Shown piece by piece: positions 21,487 through 32,394 of a stretch of 64,000 bases of DNA. Where the stretch lies: assembly GCA_023362775.1 (NCBI GenBank), contig JALMGJ010000006.1, positions 8,269,001 through 8,333,000 on the forward strand. The letters run 5' to 3'. Within the stretch, counting starts at the first letter, position 1. Each line of letters begins with the position of its first letter. Made by a program: the position numbers and the translations under genes. The stretch is from Charina bottae (Eukaryota > Chordata > Lepidosauria > Squamata > Charinaidae). Below the pieces are notes generated by a model. It was given only the letters and a program-made list of their open reading frames with translations. It did not search any database and was not told the DNA's origin.

Positions 21487-22631
21487 GTGGGAGGTTGGTA
21501 TGTAGATGACACCATCATAATAAAAAAGGAACAACTGGAGGAAACACATGAAACCATCAACAACATCTTCAATGGAATAAAATTCACAAGGGAAGAAGAA
21601 AACAACAACACACTACCCTTCTTGGACATCCTCAACATTAGAGGAAATGATGGCATTCTAGAAACACAAGTCTACCAGAAATACTGTATACCCACACTAA
21701 CTGAGTGCTCCATTACCAAAGCAACAACCCAACCTCCCACAAGAGAAGCTGTGTAAGAACATTATTCAGATGAGCACTAACACACTGCAGCAACCCAGAA
21801 CACCAGAAAAAGGAAACAGACATCTATACAGCATCTTCCAGCAAAGTGGATACCCACTCATCTTTATCAAGTGCCTGACCACCCAACCCACTACAACACA
21901 ACCAACAGAAGCTATGAAAAGGATAACACTGCCACACATCAGAAACATTTCAGAAACTACCAATAGACTGTTACAACCACATGGCATCACCGTAGCACAT
22001 AAACCAACCCAAACCCTTCAGAACATCTTAAGTAACCTAAATGACCCAGTAACCCAAGAAAAAAAAAGTTATCTACAACATACAGTGTAAGGAGTGTAGC
22101 AGCCACTATGTAGGACAGAGGGGCAGAAGACTAGCAGAGCGCATCCGCAAACACCAACTAGCAGTCAGAAGATACGATGAAAACTCCTTAATCTTAAAAC
22201 ACATGGACAGACTCAACCAAACTGTCAACTGGGAAACTGTGAGCATCTTAAACCAAGCCAAATCCAAAAATGCTAGGGAATTCCTGGAAGCTTGGCACTC
22301 AGACAAAGCAGCCATCAACAGACATATAGAGGTAAATAACGTTTACATACCATTCATAAGGGACAATAGAAAAGCCAAAAAACCAGAACACCTCCTTGTC
22401 AGCAATCAACACCCAGATATGCAAAGATTAACACCAGGATTAGCACCAGAGGAACAATCAAACAGCACAATATACCCTAATCAAGGAACTATCAATTCAG
22501 TTAATCAACCAAGCAGCAAACAACAGCCCAATCAAGGAACTCCTAAGGAGAGAACAGCACCTCCACCAACACAAGCAGGACAAGCCATGGTATATAAACA
22601 GAGAGCAAGTCCCACTCCCTTTTTGCACTGA
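21487..22631 (+). pseudogene. PLE 1 reverse transcriptase and GIY-YIG remnant
   Basis: Segments in order: WYVDDTIIIKKEQLEE with the catalytic YVDD, then FTREEENNNTLPFLDILNIR (21487-21756). A shifted frame at 21770-22090 gives GYPLIFIKCL, MKRITLPHIRNISE and LQPHGITVAHKPTQTLQNIL. A further shift gives the GIY-YIG part (CSSHYVGQ-like, then KHQLAVRRYDENS) and VNWETVSILNQAKSKNAREF to 22631. PLE enzymes combine reverse transcription with a GIY-YIG endonuclease and lack AP or DDE nucleases. Two or more frameshifts and the inversion rule out function. Confidence 0.85.
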
Positions 22632-22657
22632 AGATTTTGCCTAGTCTGGCAAGGAAA
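22628..22657 (+). ncRNA. Hammerhead-core-like hairpin, PLE 1 end
   Basis: CTGAAGA, stem TTTGCC with GGCAAG, then GAAAT. The stem sequence differs from the copy at 3507-3537 but still pairs. Flanking hammerhead stems are not seen. Confidence 0.35.
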
Positions 22658-22725
22658 TGTCTGCAAGGAAACATCAAGGCTCAGAGAGCACCAAGGACTC
22701 CACAGTTCAACCCTGAGCTACAAAT

Positions 22726-23516
22726 ATTCCCTTCAACTGGACCATAATGTCATCAGAATGGGAAGGTCAGAATTTTTGGTCCTGCTGCATACTTCTTATT
22801 GAAATCTTAATAGATACATGAAGGCTGTAGAAGTTTTAACACAACTACTTTACACAACCCAGGAAAATTATACCACTGTTACTCTAAATTTCAGTGGCAC
22901 AGTCTTGGAGATCTCCAGGGGATGAAGAAAAGGAGGGATCTGGTCTCTACATATGGACTGCAAGTTGTCCATCCTGTGTTAACTCATACTCCAAACCCAA
23001 CTTGATGGTTTTCCTTTTCAAAACAATCAGTCATTTAAACATGCAAAATGATCAAGTTGTAGGTTGGATGGCATAGTGTGATATGAGCAGTGTAATTACC
23101 TACGCAATTACCTGTATAAAGTGGATACATATTGCTGCTCAACAATTGTAATCCTCTCTTAATAAGTGGGGAAGAGATAATTACTTGTCTCCAATGCAAA
23201 CATGCACTTCAACCTTAATTTAGTTAAAATACAAGAGCAAGAGGAAATAATCTGAAACCAGGCAGCTCAAGAGAAAAATACTTCAGCCAAACAGAATTTA
23301 ATTCAGTGTAAACCAGCATTTCCATACTGCTAAGGATTCAGGAGTTGAAGTTCAACACATCTGGAAGGAAGCTGATGTAATCATCTTGCAGAATGGAGGT
23401 GAAGGAAAGTTCTGAGCTGTACCATTTCTGTCTGCAATGGAGGGGGAGTCAATATTTGGCAAGCTCCTGAAGGCCTTGGAAAAGATATTCAAATGCCGTG
23501 ATGTGTCTATACCTAG
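22726..23516. other. No feature recognised
   Basis: Unique-looking sequence between PLE 1 and a SINE. Confidence 0.5.
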
Positions 23517-23682
23517 AACTAGAACTCTCAGTCTCCTGGTTTCCCATTGGCTCCTTCCTAGGGCTGAGACAGAGTGACTGGCCCAAGGTCATCCAGCCGG
23601 CTTTCATGCCTAAGGCAGGACTAGAACTCACAGCCTCCTGGTTTCTAGCCCAGCACCTTAACCACTAGACCAAACTGGCTCT
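23517..23682 (-). mobile_element. tRNA-headed SINE with partial internal duplication
   Basis: On the minus strand the head is GAGCCAGTTTGGTCTAGTGG, then AGAACTCACAG-type body sequence. The stretch AGTCTCCTGGTTTC...CTAGGG is present about one and a half times, the same ~100-bp internal unit amplified at 61176-61715. Confidence 0.75.
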
Positions 23683-24149
23683 ATATAGCTTCCTGAACTA
23701 ATGGCTCTTCTGAAGCTGGGAACTTAAATCAATTCAAAGAGTAAAACATTGATCTCCTTCTTATTTGTTTGATCTGGACCCAATTGATGGGCCAATTGAT
23801 GGGCTGTGGAAGCCAACTCAGCAGGAGCAACTCCAGGGACTCAGGAAGGCTGACTTATGAGCCTAAGGAGGTAACATACAGGAGGGCTAAATATAACTCC
23901 TGAAAGGACTGGAAGATTCCTTATGGTTATAAATACAGGTCTAGCTTCAGTGGAAGACCCAACAGACCACTGCCTATCTTGTCACACCAGCTGGGCTCAA
24001 GACAAGCCCATTAGGAATCCCGGGACTCAGATGGCTCAAAGGGCTTCCATGGGGTAAATAAAGTCATGCACGGAGGGGGAGAGCTCATTTATTTTTTAAA
24101 TCTCCCTTTGGCTGGCTAAAATGTGAGGGTTTTTATACTGAGTTCACCC
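23683..24149. other. No feature recognised
   Basis: Unique-looking DNA up to the CR1 remnant. Confidence 0.4.
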
Positions 24150-24180
24150 AAGTTGAAAATAGAGATGCCAATATTATAAT

Positions 24181-24521
24181 TAAAAAAAAAAGGTAAAGGT
24201 TCCCCCCGCACATTTGTGCAGTCGTGTCCGACTCTAGGGGCCGGTGCTCATCTCCGTTTGTTAGCCGAAGAGCCAGCGCTGTCCGAAGACGCTTCCACCG
24301 TCATGTGGCCGCATGACACGCGCGGAACGCTGTTACCGTCCCACGGAAGTGGTACCTATTCATCTACTTGCGTTTGCATGCTTTCGAATTGCTAGGTTGG
24401 CAAGAGCTGGGGCTAGTGCGGGAGCTCACTCCGTCACGCGGGACTAGGGATTCGAACCTCCGAACCTGCGATCTTCCGATCGACAAGCCTGGCATCTTAC
24501 CCGCTGAGCCACCACACCCCC
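24181..24521 (-). mobile_element. tRNA-derived SINE, copy 2 (downstream member of composite)
   Basis: Complement of the family at 19856. The plus strand begins with the A-rich tail and GTCGTGTCCGACTCTAGGGG, and ends with the head complement GCTGAGCCACCAC. A and B boxes are intact in sequence (GATTCGAACCTCC complement). Confidence 0.88.
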
Positions 24522-24677
24522 TAAGTTACTATCTGAGCACAAATGTTTGATATTGCGTTTCTTCCTCCCTCCCTTCCCATCCCTTTTGCCTCTTGTCTTT
24601 TAGATCCTATACCTCCATCTGGGCTAGGCCAATATTTCTACAGTGACCCCAATTTAAAATGGATGATGATCCCTTAG

Positions 24678-25000
24678 TAAAGGTAAAGGTTTTCCCCTGC
24701 ACAGTTGTGTCCGACTCTAGGGGCCGGTGCTCATCTCCGTTTGTTAGCCGAAGAGCCAGCGCTGTCCGAAGACGCTTCCACGGTCATGTGGCCGCATGAC
24801 GTGCGGAACGCTGTTACCGTCCCACGGAAGTGGTACCTATTAATCTACTTGCATTTGCATGCTTTCGAATTGCTAGGTTGGCAAGAGCTGGGGCTAGTGC
24901 GGGAGCTCACTCCGCACGCAGGGCTAGGGATTCGAACCTCCGAACTTGCGATCTTCCGATCGACAATCCTGGCGTCTTACCCGCTGAGCCACCACGCCCC
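24678..25000 (-). mobile_element. tRNA-derived SINE, copy 3 (upstream member of composite)
   Basis: Same family and orientation as copy 2. The tail is slightly shorter (GCACAGTTGTGTCCGACTCT) and the head ends at 25000, directly against ATATTATAAT. Its Pol III promoter would drive transcription leftward through the spacer and copy 2. Confidence 0.88.
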
Positions 25001-25596
25001 ATATTATAATGCCCTCATATAAATCAATGGTGCAGCCAAATATGGAATATTGTGTGCAGTTCTGGTTGCTGCACCTCAAAAAGGAGAGAGTGGAGCTACA
25101 GGAGGGCAACTAAGATGATTGTGGGGCTGGAGCAGGTTCTCTATCAGGAAAGGTTGCAACATTTGGGGATGTTTGGTTTAGAACGGGGGCGAACGATCGA
25201 GGTGTACAAAATTATGCATGGTGTGGATCAAGTGGACAAGGAAAAGCAATTCTCCCCTTACTAGAACCGGAGGCCACCCAATGAAATTGACTTCTGGAAG
25301 AATCAGGACAGACAAAAGGAACAACATGTAAAGAAACTTTGGAATTTGCTACCATGAAACGTGTTGCTGGCCACCAGCTTGGCTGGCTTCAAAAAAGGGT
25401 TGCAGCCATTCATGGAAGTCACAGAGATCAGTGGCTATTAGCCTTGATGGCAGGGTGCCTGCCTCTGAAGGCCATCTGCTGGGAGACTACTGGGCTTTCT
25501 TGGGCAGTTGGTGGGCCACTGGGAGAACAGACAGCTGGACTAGATGGCCTAAGGGTCTGACCCAGAGAGCACTGCTTATGTCCTTATGCTCTAAGG

Positions 25597-25855
25597 CAGT
25601 GGTCCCCAACCTTTCTGGCACCAGGGCCCTGTCGTGTAAGAAAATTTTTCCACGGACCGGGGGGTGGGGTTTGCAGGCGGGAGCCAATCGCGCGCACCGG
25701 GGGGCGGGGTTTGCAGGCGGGAGCCAATCGCGCACACCGGGGGCAGGGTAATCGTGCACACTGGGGGCGGGGTTTGCAGGAGGGAGCCCCGCGGCCCACT
25801 TCCTAACAGGCCCCGGCCCACTAGTGGGCCCCGGCCCACAGGTTGGGGACCCCTG
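25597..25855. mobile_element. hAT MITE (CAGTGGTCCCC family)
   Basis: Terminal inverted repeats CAGTGGTCCCCAACCT and AGGTTGGGGACCCCTG, with a perfect 8-bp duplication CTCTAAGG at 25589-25596 and 25856-25863. A GC-rich interior holds three ~45-bp tandem units (GGGGTTTGCAGGCGGGAGCC). Inserted just after the CR1 3' end. Confidence 0.92.
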
Positions 25856-25863
25856 CTCTAAGG

Positions 25864-26479
25864 GGCTGCTGAGTCATCCCCTTGCTCAGGGACGAGGTCA
25901 CAGGAGGTTCCCCTTGTTCAGATGGCTTTAGAAATGTGCTATTACCTTCCCCCTGTATTCAGGACAATCAACATGGATGAAATTTCTAATCCAAACAACA
26001 GGATGGCTCCATGCTGTCTCTGTCTCCCCCCAGTGGAAGTTTTATCTCAGTAGACAGCATTGGCATTAAACGTGTGCAAAAGGGCACACTTGCAAGTGGG
26101 AGAGAAAGGAAAGAAAAGAGCATTGCTTGTACAACCCAGTCTTTCCTGCAATACCTGCCATATTGCTGGCCCAGATTAAAGCACTCTCCATTTATTTTGA
26201 AGAAGTTGTGGACTCATTAATTCTCATGTTGTGATTAACAGCTGCACATTGCTTCAAAGGGGAGTGTTTTTTTTTTAATGAGGACATGGAAAGAACAGGG
26301 TCACGTGGGCTAAACTTGAAGTTTGCCTCAAACTGCATTGCTCTAACAAAGAAATCACATTATGGCTTAACTGGATGGCTGGTTTAACCATCAGTCTGAG
26401 GGAATGGCTGGGTTCCCACACTACCCTGAACCGTAAAGGATCCAGCCCTGTTTTAGCCTAATTTAGTACGTTGTGGGAA
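25864..26479. other. No feature recognised
   Basis: Unique-looking sequence. No coding signal. Confidence 0.5.
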
Positions 26480-26481
26480 TC

Positions 26482-26545
26482 CAACCACAGGGATTATCAC
26501 CATTGCTTGTTCTCCCTGCCTAGAAATGGCCTTGAGCTCATCTTT
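26482..26545 (+). repeat. 62-bp segment shared with PLE 1 left part
   Basis: GGAATCCAACCACAGGGATT through CCTAGAAATGGCCTTGAGC matches the complement of about 21375-21437 with about three differences. The flanks are unrelated. Its origin is unknown. Confidence 0.7.
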
Positions 26546-27704
26546 CCAGGCCTGTGCATCAGCAACTGTGGTGCCGCATCATGTCCAGTCCAGCTATATG
26601 GCATATGGTTGGCAGAGACCTCAAAGCAGCATAGTGCCTAATGGCTTTCATGCATACAATAGTTTGTGTGTTGGGGAGGGATAAATCATTTACACTTCAC
26701 CGTAACCTTAATTTGAGAGGGATGTAAAATTGGGGAAAGGGGTATCATTTTTGATTGATGGCTAAATCAGATTGTATGTTGCAGCTGTTTATGTCATTTG
26801 CATGATCACCTCATTACACAGATGGCATCAACCTCACCATATTACATCATCTGTGCGATGTCATCGCTCAGATTACACCCCTTGTACAATGGCATCATAC
26901 AGAGGTGACATACATTATAGCAGAAATTTTGTCTACTGTCTGCAAAGTCCGTTGCATCAAAATCCAGTAAATCAAGATTTTACCGTTTCAACGTGTGTGT
27001 GTGTGCATTTTCTCCCAGATTATAAATATCTTTGCTGGTCCTGTTTAATGATGATCACCAAACTTATGCCTGCTGCTTGCAAGCCTGGCTGAGCCCTTAA
27101 GATTTCAAAAAATGTGACAGCCCCCATTATTAGCACTCATGATGGGATTCTAGAGAAAGCTGACAAGTGTGGTAAATGATGCCAGCTAACAGTCTGTTGG
27201 AGTGTAAATGGAGCACTGTTCTCTGTCTCTTGCTTTTGTATTTTTCTCCAATGTCTTCCATGCTTTGGGGCCTAGGACTTTTCTTTGCACCTTCCATCAG
27301 TTTCATGGATCATCTTCAAGAATGAGAAAAAGACAGGAGGGGAGGGGAGGGGAGAATGTTAAGACAAAATATTAATGTGTCTATCCATATCTTTGTGGCA
27401 TTTTCTTTGTTGACTAGTGTATTGGTCTCCCTGTGGAGCTGTTTATTGTGTGCTGGAGCTGGATGTGAAGATGTAGAAAATCTTTCTACCAGGTAAGATG
27501 GAAAAGCTACTGAAGCCCTAAGTAAGTTCTCCCTTTTTCCTAACATCTCAGCCTTCTCTGCACAGGAATTCTACATCTCTAGCATTTTGCCACTGGCGGT
27601 TGGATTTGGATTTCCATCATGGAGGATGTTTGAAGATTGCTAAAGTCCCTTTGGCCCAACCATGAACTTGCCACTTCTCCAGGCAATGTGGATTGTAGGT
27701 GTGT
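26546..27704. other. No feature recognised
   Basis: Unique-looking DNA with a small GTGTGTGT run near 26992. No mobile or coding feature. Confidence 0.5.
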
Positions 27705-27717
27705 AACTTGGACGTTT

Positions 27718-28012
27718 CCAGGAAATAAAGCCAGACTGCTCACTTGAGGGAATGATATTAAAGGCAAAACTGAAGTACTTTGGCCACATAATGAGAAGAC
27801 AGGATACCTTGGAGAAGATGCTGATGCTAGGGAAAGTGGAAGGCAAAAGGAAGAGGGGCCGACCAAGGGCAAGATGGATGGATGATATTCTGGAGGTGAC
27901 GGACTTGACTGTGGGGGAGCTGGGGGTGGCAACGGCTGAGAGGAAGCTCTGGTGTGGGCTGATCCATGAAGTCACGAAGAGTCAGAAGCGACTGAATGAA
28001 TAAACAACAACA
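27718..28012 (+). mobile_element. RTE/BovB LINE 3' fragment (lineage 2)
   Basis: The plus-strand frame encodes KLKYFGHIMRRQDTLEKMLM, RGRPRARWMDDILEV and HEVTKSQKRLNE, then TAA and a CAACAACAA tail. Perfect 13-bp repeats AACTTGGACGTTT at 27705-27717 and 28013-28025 define a clean, 5'-truncated target-primed insertion. Confidence 0.93.
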
Positions 28013-28025
28013 AACTTGGACGTTT

Positions 28026-28523
28026 ATGGTTTCTCATCCTGTTTCCTGCTATCAATGACAGTTTAATGCCTAGAGGAGATCTCTAGGGAAGAGAGGAGGA
28101 AGGGAAACGATTGGCAAGGAAAATGAGGACACAAGAATTCCTCAACTCTCTTTCTCCCTCTCTCCTGGTTTATACAATATATTTTACTCTAAACCTGGAT
28201 TAAGAAAGCACAGTTGCAGTGTCTACCCAACACAGTGTCCACTCAACTAATCCATAATAAGTCTTACATTATGGCTTGCTTAATGCAACATCTAAGACAA
28301 CAGCAGGGTTCCTACAGGATAAATTACTATTTTTAATCTTGTATGCTACCCTCAGTCTTTATGGGATTGGGTGGCCCATTTGTTTAATTATATTAAACAA
28401 ATCAGTAAGGCAATGGTTACCACTTTCATATTGTTGCTACATGATGTCTCTAGGCAGTTTCCAGGATTCAAGCTTAGCTCAAAAGAAACTTTATACATTG
28501 CAATAAATGGAACTTTGCATCAA
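28026..28523. other. No feature recognised
   Basis: Unique-looking sequence between RTE and L2 fragments. Confidence 0.5.
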
Positions 28524-28991
28524 ACTGAGAGACCGTCTCATCCCCATAACGTCGAACCGTCCCACTCGGTCATTCAGAGAGGGCATGCTGCGGATCCCGT
28601 CCATAAAGGAATGTCACCTGACGGGGTCTAGGAGGCGTGCCTTCTCGGTAACGGCGCCCACCCTTTGGAATATGCTACCCCCGGAGGTGAGGCAGGCCTC
28701 ATCGCTCCCGGCCTTCAGAAAGAACTTAAATACCTGGTTCTGCCGCCTTGCGTGGGGGGGGGGAATAGTTCCTCTTGGGGATGGCTGGTGCCATAGGGCC
28801 CTTTTAAACATCCAAACATCAAACCATCGCATCTTGGATTTTATATTTAATTTTATTATATGAGAGTATTTTATTATGCTGTTTTAACTGTTAAATTTTA
28901 ATTGCTGTATCCTGTAAACCGCCCAGAGTTCCCTTGTGGGGAGATGGAGCGGTATACAAATTGAAGCATAAATAAATAAATAATAAATAAA
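28524..28991 (+). mobile_element. L2-clade LINE 3' end
   Basis: The frame encodes LRDRLIPITSNRPTRSFREG and NMLPPEVRQASSLPAF, the L2 ORF2 C-terminus. The 3' UTR follows (TAAACCGCCCAGAGTTCCC, GGAGATGGAGCGG) with an (AAAT)n tail. 5'-truncated. Confidence 0.9.
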
Positions 28992-29062
28992 AATTGGCAC
29001 CAGCAGAACCTTTTTATTCCCTGGGGAACATTTGCTTATTCCATAATTGCAAAGTGACACTG

Positions 29063-29120
29063 CTTGGCTGAGCCTGTCTGGGCTTAGAAACTAAGGAAGG
29101 CTGGCTCTGGTTATTCACCA
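29063..29120 (+). repeat. Possible 5S rRNA-derived fragment
   Basis: GGGCTTAGAAACTAAGGAAG then GGCTGGCTCTGGTTATTCA resembles the 5S internal region (CTCGGAAGCTAAGCAGGG, CTGGTTAGTAC), but is weak and short. Confidence 0.3.
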
Positions 29121-29273
29121 GGAATTAAGCTTGGCTTGAAGAAAATGTTAATGTTCATTAATTCAAAAATGATGAGGACAGTCTGTGCCTATGTGAGCAA
29201 GATTGCCTACCCATGCCTTGAAGAATAGGAGAAAAAGTCCATACCTTCTGAAGAATAACTCCATTAACTAGGT

Positions 29274-29712
29274 CAGAGCTTTCCAAATTTTTCATGTTGG
29301 TGACACACTTTTTAGACATGCATCATTTCGCGACACACTCTTACAGCAGGGCACAAGGCAGGCACTAGGACCTGCGTGGAATCCTGGCAGGGCAGGTTTG
29401 GGGGCAGCAAGGCACAAGGCAGGCACTAGGACCTGCGTGGAATCCTGGCAGGGCAGGTTTGGGGGCAGCAAGGCACAAGGCAGGCACTAGGACCTGCACG
29501 GAATCACAGCAGGTTTGGAGGCAGCAGGGCACAAGGCAGGCACTAGGACCTGCGTGGAATCCTAGCAGGGCAGGTTTGGAGGCAGCAAGGCACAAGGCAG
29601 GCACTAGGACCTGCGCGGAATCCTGGCAGGGCTCGGAGGCAGCAGCAGCGACACACCCAGACACTGCAGCCGACACACTAATGTGTTGTGACACACAGTT
29701 TGGAAAGCTCTG
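29274..29712. mobile_element. hAT MITE (CAGAGCTTTCC family), copy 2
   Basis: Ends CAGAGCTTTCCAAATTTTTC and GTTTGGAAAGCTCTG, with a perfect 8-bp duplication AACTAGGT at 29266-29273 and 29713-29720. The interior is replaced by a five-unit minisatellite, making this the longest copy (439 bp). Confidence 0.92.
29350..29645. repeat. 61-bp minisatellite inside the hAT MITE
   Basis: Five tandem units begin with GGCACAAGGCAGGCACTAGG at 29350, 29411, 29472, 29528 and 29589. The spacing is 61 bp, except one 56-bp unit carrying a deletion. Confidence 0.93.
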
Positions 29713-29877
29713 AACTAGGTGTTGGTGGTGGCAAGGAAGAGTTGAACCTCTAAGGTGGACAGCTACAGTATACATACCTTGGGGAAATGGCATCTTCAGA
29801 GGAATTGTACCTTAACTATCCTGAAATCTCCTACATGATAGAAACCCAAAGTCAACCTCCATCCTCCATTAGCCAAG

Positions 29878-30151
29878 TGTAATGGTCTGTGGGAATATCC
29901 TTGAGAGACAGGAGGAGGAAAAGCCACAGCCAGGGCAACAGTTAGATAAGAGACATCTCAGCCCACAGAAGAAATGGGGGAATGGAAAGCACCTCAGAAG
30001 GGACCCTCCCTAGTTTCCTGGAAAGTAACGGCAAGGAGGAAGAGATGTGCTTTCAGACTTGCAAGATTCTGTTACTGTAACCTTACAATAAAGGTAGTGT
30101 TAGTATTCATGGTATTGGTTTCTTGTCTGCACTTATCTCAAAGGGCTGACA
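29878..30151 (+). mobile_element. Solo LTR, ~270-bp family, copy 2
   Basis: TGTAATGG...GGCTGACA, 274 bp. AATAAA lies at about 30086 after CAAGATTCTGTTACTGTAAC, closely matching the complement of 51073-51340. Flanks CCAAG (29873-29877) and CAAAG (30152-30156) agree at 4 of 5. Confidence 0.6.
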
Positions 30152-30159
30152 CAAAGAAG

Positions 30160-30300
<141 letters not shown>

Positions 30301-30754
30301 TCCTTAAGACCTGAATAGCTGCCATGGAATTTTGAGTGGAAAAGCAGGGGAGTGGGGGCGGAGGGGGGGAAACAACTTACCAAGGAAATGCTTTTGGTCT
30401 TACTGTCAAAAAGTCAATAGTGGAGTGATATAGTTTGTTGAAACATAAAGTGCAAATTAATTATTTTATAGCAAACTGGGACAGTGATGCAATATAGCAT
30501 TGGCTATAACTCATCTTCCTTTACTACCCTGTAAAGAAATATATCCTCCCTCTACATCCTCAGCCATGGATTCTTTCTCCTTGAGGGTTGGGATGTGACT
30601 ACACATAGCATATACAGACTTTTATCCTACAGACTACTTTCTAGCAGAGAGGCAGTTTGATCTGAGAGTAGATTCTCCCACAGAGACTCAGTTCTGAATA
30701 TTCTGAATTATGGATGGAAATAGTTCCAAGATATGATATCTGGCACAACCTTCC
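30301..30754. other. No feature recognised
   Basis: Unique-looking DNA. No coding or mobile signal. Confidence 0.5.
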
Positions 30755-30870
30755 CTAATCTAGGAGATGAAGTCCCAGAAATGTGGACTTCAGTTCCCAG
30801 AATTCTCAGCCGTACTGGCTAAGGAATTGTGGGAGTTTATGGCTTCCCATCTGGAGGAGTCTAGATTGGA
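30755..30870. mobile_element. Degenerate hairpin hAT-like MITE
   Basis: AATGTGGACTTCAGTTCCCA and GGAATTGTGGGAGTT correspond to the two arms of the hairpin family at 7895. TCTAGG and TCTAGATT lie at the two edges. The arms are strongly diverged. Confidence 0.45.
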
Positions 30871-31117
30871 AAAGATTGGTGCAGTGTGTTGCAATCAGGC
30901 TGGGACTGGCTCTTTTCTCACAAGTCATTTAACTGGATAAATGAGGGGGCTAATGTGTTGTGGGAACACCAAAAAAGGGTTAGTCAACCCAGTCAACTAA
31001 TCCCAAGAGGGATTAAATGTAACCCAAAGATGTCCCAGTCATGCACAGGTTAAACTACCTCTACCCAGGTAGTTGTTTTGTGGGAAAACTAACCTGGTCA
31101 GTTGAATAATTCTGCAT

Positions 31118-31285
31118 ACCCATTCAGGAGTAGGAGAAGGAGAAAGAGAGAAGGAGAAGGAGAAGATGGAGAAGGAGAAGATGGAGAAGGAGAAGATGAA
31201 GAAGGAGAAGGAGAAGATGGAGAAGGAGAAGATAGAGAAGGAGAAGATGGAGAAGGAGAAGATGGAGAAGGAGAAGGAGAAGAAA
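31118..31285. repeat. (GAAGGAGAAGATGGA)n minisatellite
   Basis: Purine-rich 15-bp and 6-bp units (GGAGAA, GAAGATGGA). The Glu/Gly frame is an artefact. Confidence 0.92.
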
Positions 31286-32330
31286 AACAGAGTTCTCTCT
31301 ATTATGGAACTCACCAACAATGCCTGAGGGCATGGTATATGCCACCCCAACACTAATTGGCTGCTGCTTGCCTGGCCAATGGGAAAGTAGTTAATGATAT
31401 TGTACCACCTTGCCTGTCCTGTCCTGTCCTGATGCACTGGCTCATGAGATATTGGGCATATCCTGGAGAAAGTGGGCAGGGATTTTGTGTTCCCCAAATG
31501 TTGCTTTTGTCCCAGTTAGTTTGGCTGTGTGAACGTGTCAATAACTCTCCAAGATTAGTATGTTGTAGGAAGAAAACCACTAGACAGCTCTGGGTCTAAG
31601 CAGTGCTAGCTGGTTGGCAAAGTCCTTGGCAATGTTGGGTACTCCATCTTGAGCTCCATGATGGAGGAAAATCCAAGTATGAATGCATTATAATTACATA
31701 TATGGGGTAGAATCCAATTCATATCTTTAAGCATTGGTGGGTGGTACTCTGACCAGGTTCATCTCTTGGTTGTACCTTCTGCTCCAGTGGGGGAAGGAAA
31801 TTATTCATAAAAGCCACTCTTTAGATAGCATGGCAGATAATTGGACAACGCATAATTTCTAAACCCATGGATGCCTGAGCAGTGATTCCTCCTCCTAAAC
31901 AAGAAACATTAGATGGTTCTGTGGTTGCATTTATACAACATACTAAACTTGGACATTGTGTTAAACCATCTTCTGCATTTGCACCATACATTGAACCATA
32001 AACCTACAAAATAGGCTAGGTTTGCTCAGATATAAAGACATACCAAGATTAACATGAACCAAGCTTAGTATGGCGTGCAATCAATTGCTTCCTTTAACCT
32101 GGCCCATAATAAATAGGTAAGGGCTGCACCATTTGCCAGCCTTGTGACAGTGACAGCATAGAGATCAGCAATGGGGACAACATAGTTCATGCTGACATAC
32201 TTTTTTGCTGGTGGCCGGACTGATGGATTGCACTTTATCATAGCCCTCAGGATTTCTAGAAATGTTGCATGAACACAGCCGGTGTGGTAGGGTTCAAAGA
32301 CTGTGATACTGTGATATTGTGCAGCACAAC
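31286..32330. other. No gene recognised
   Basis: Unique-looking sequence. A stretch near 31900-32060 with words like TACAACATACTAA and AACCAAGCTTAGTATG resembles an old, unclassified interspersed repeat also hinted at near 34540 and 37740. Confidence 0.4.
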
Positions 32331-32394
32331 ACAAACACAGGTTGGGCTGTACATGCTGTGATCTGGGTCATGTGACCCAGGAGAGAGGAAGTAG

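Larger units (their letters stand above)
21277..22725 (+). mobile_element. Penelope-like element 1, rearranged
   Basis: The plus strand from 21487 encodes a PLE reverse transcriptase end and a GIY-YIG region, then a terminus (GCACCAAGGACTCCACAGTT) also found in the palindrome at 3412-3587. The left part, 21277-21480, is in opposite orientation and encodes SHKRSCVRTLFRQALTHCST on the minus strand. A ~58-bp inverted repeat (about 21437-21494 against 21726-21783) surrounds the first RT segment. The copy is frameshifted and 5'-incomplete. Confidence 0.88.
24181..25000 (-). mobile_element. Composite SINE-spacer-SINE insertion
   Basis: Two tRNA-SINE copies in the same orientation (24181-24521 and 24678-25000), with ~155 bp of non-SINE sequence between, are flanked as one unit by perfect 10-bp repeats ATATTATAAT at 24171-24180 and 25001-25010. 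The host CR1 supplies that target sequence. The outer edges are the 3' tail of one SINE and the 5' head of the other, as expected if one read-through transcript was integrated. Confidence 0.72.
24150..25588 (+). mobile_element. CR1 LINE 3' end, split by a composite SINE insertion
   Basis: The CR1 ORF2 end and 3' UTR are recognisable: GCCAATATTATAATGCC, GGAATATTGTGTGCAGTTCT, GGCTGGAGCAGGTTCTCTAT, GACAGCTGGACTAGATGGCC and the typical 3' end GCTTATGTCCTTATG. The block is interrupted at 24181-25000 by an 820-bp insertion. CR1 copies are usually 5'-truncated, as here. The coding frame is degraded. Confidence 0.85.

Noticed and set aside
21277..21549. Minus-strand 90-codon frame as an independent gene
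   Set aside because: It is inverted PLE reverse transcriptase fused to unrelated repeat sequence.
19856..25000. Functional tRNA genes
   Set aside because: A and B boxes are present, but the cloverleaf is not maintained and each is followed by a SINE body and LINE-like tail.
29350..29645. CRISPR-like array of five 61-bp units
   Set aside because: Units are directly tandem with no unique spacers, inside a eukaryotic MITE.
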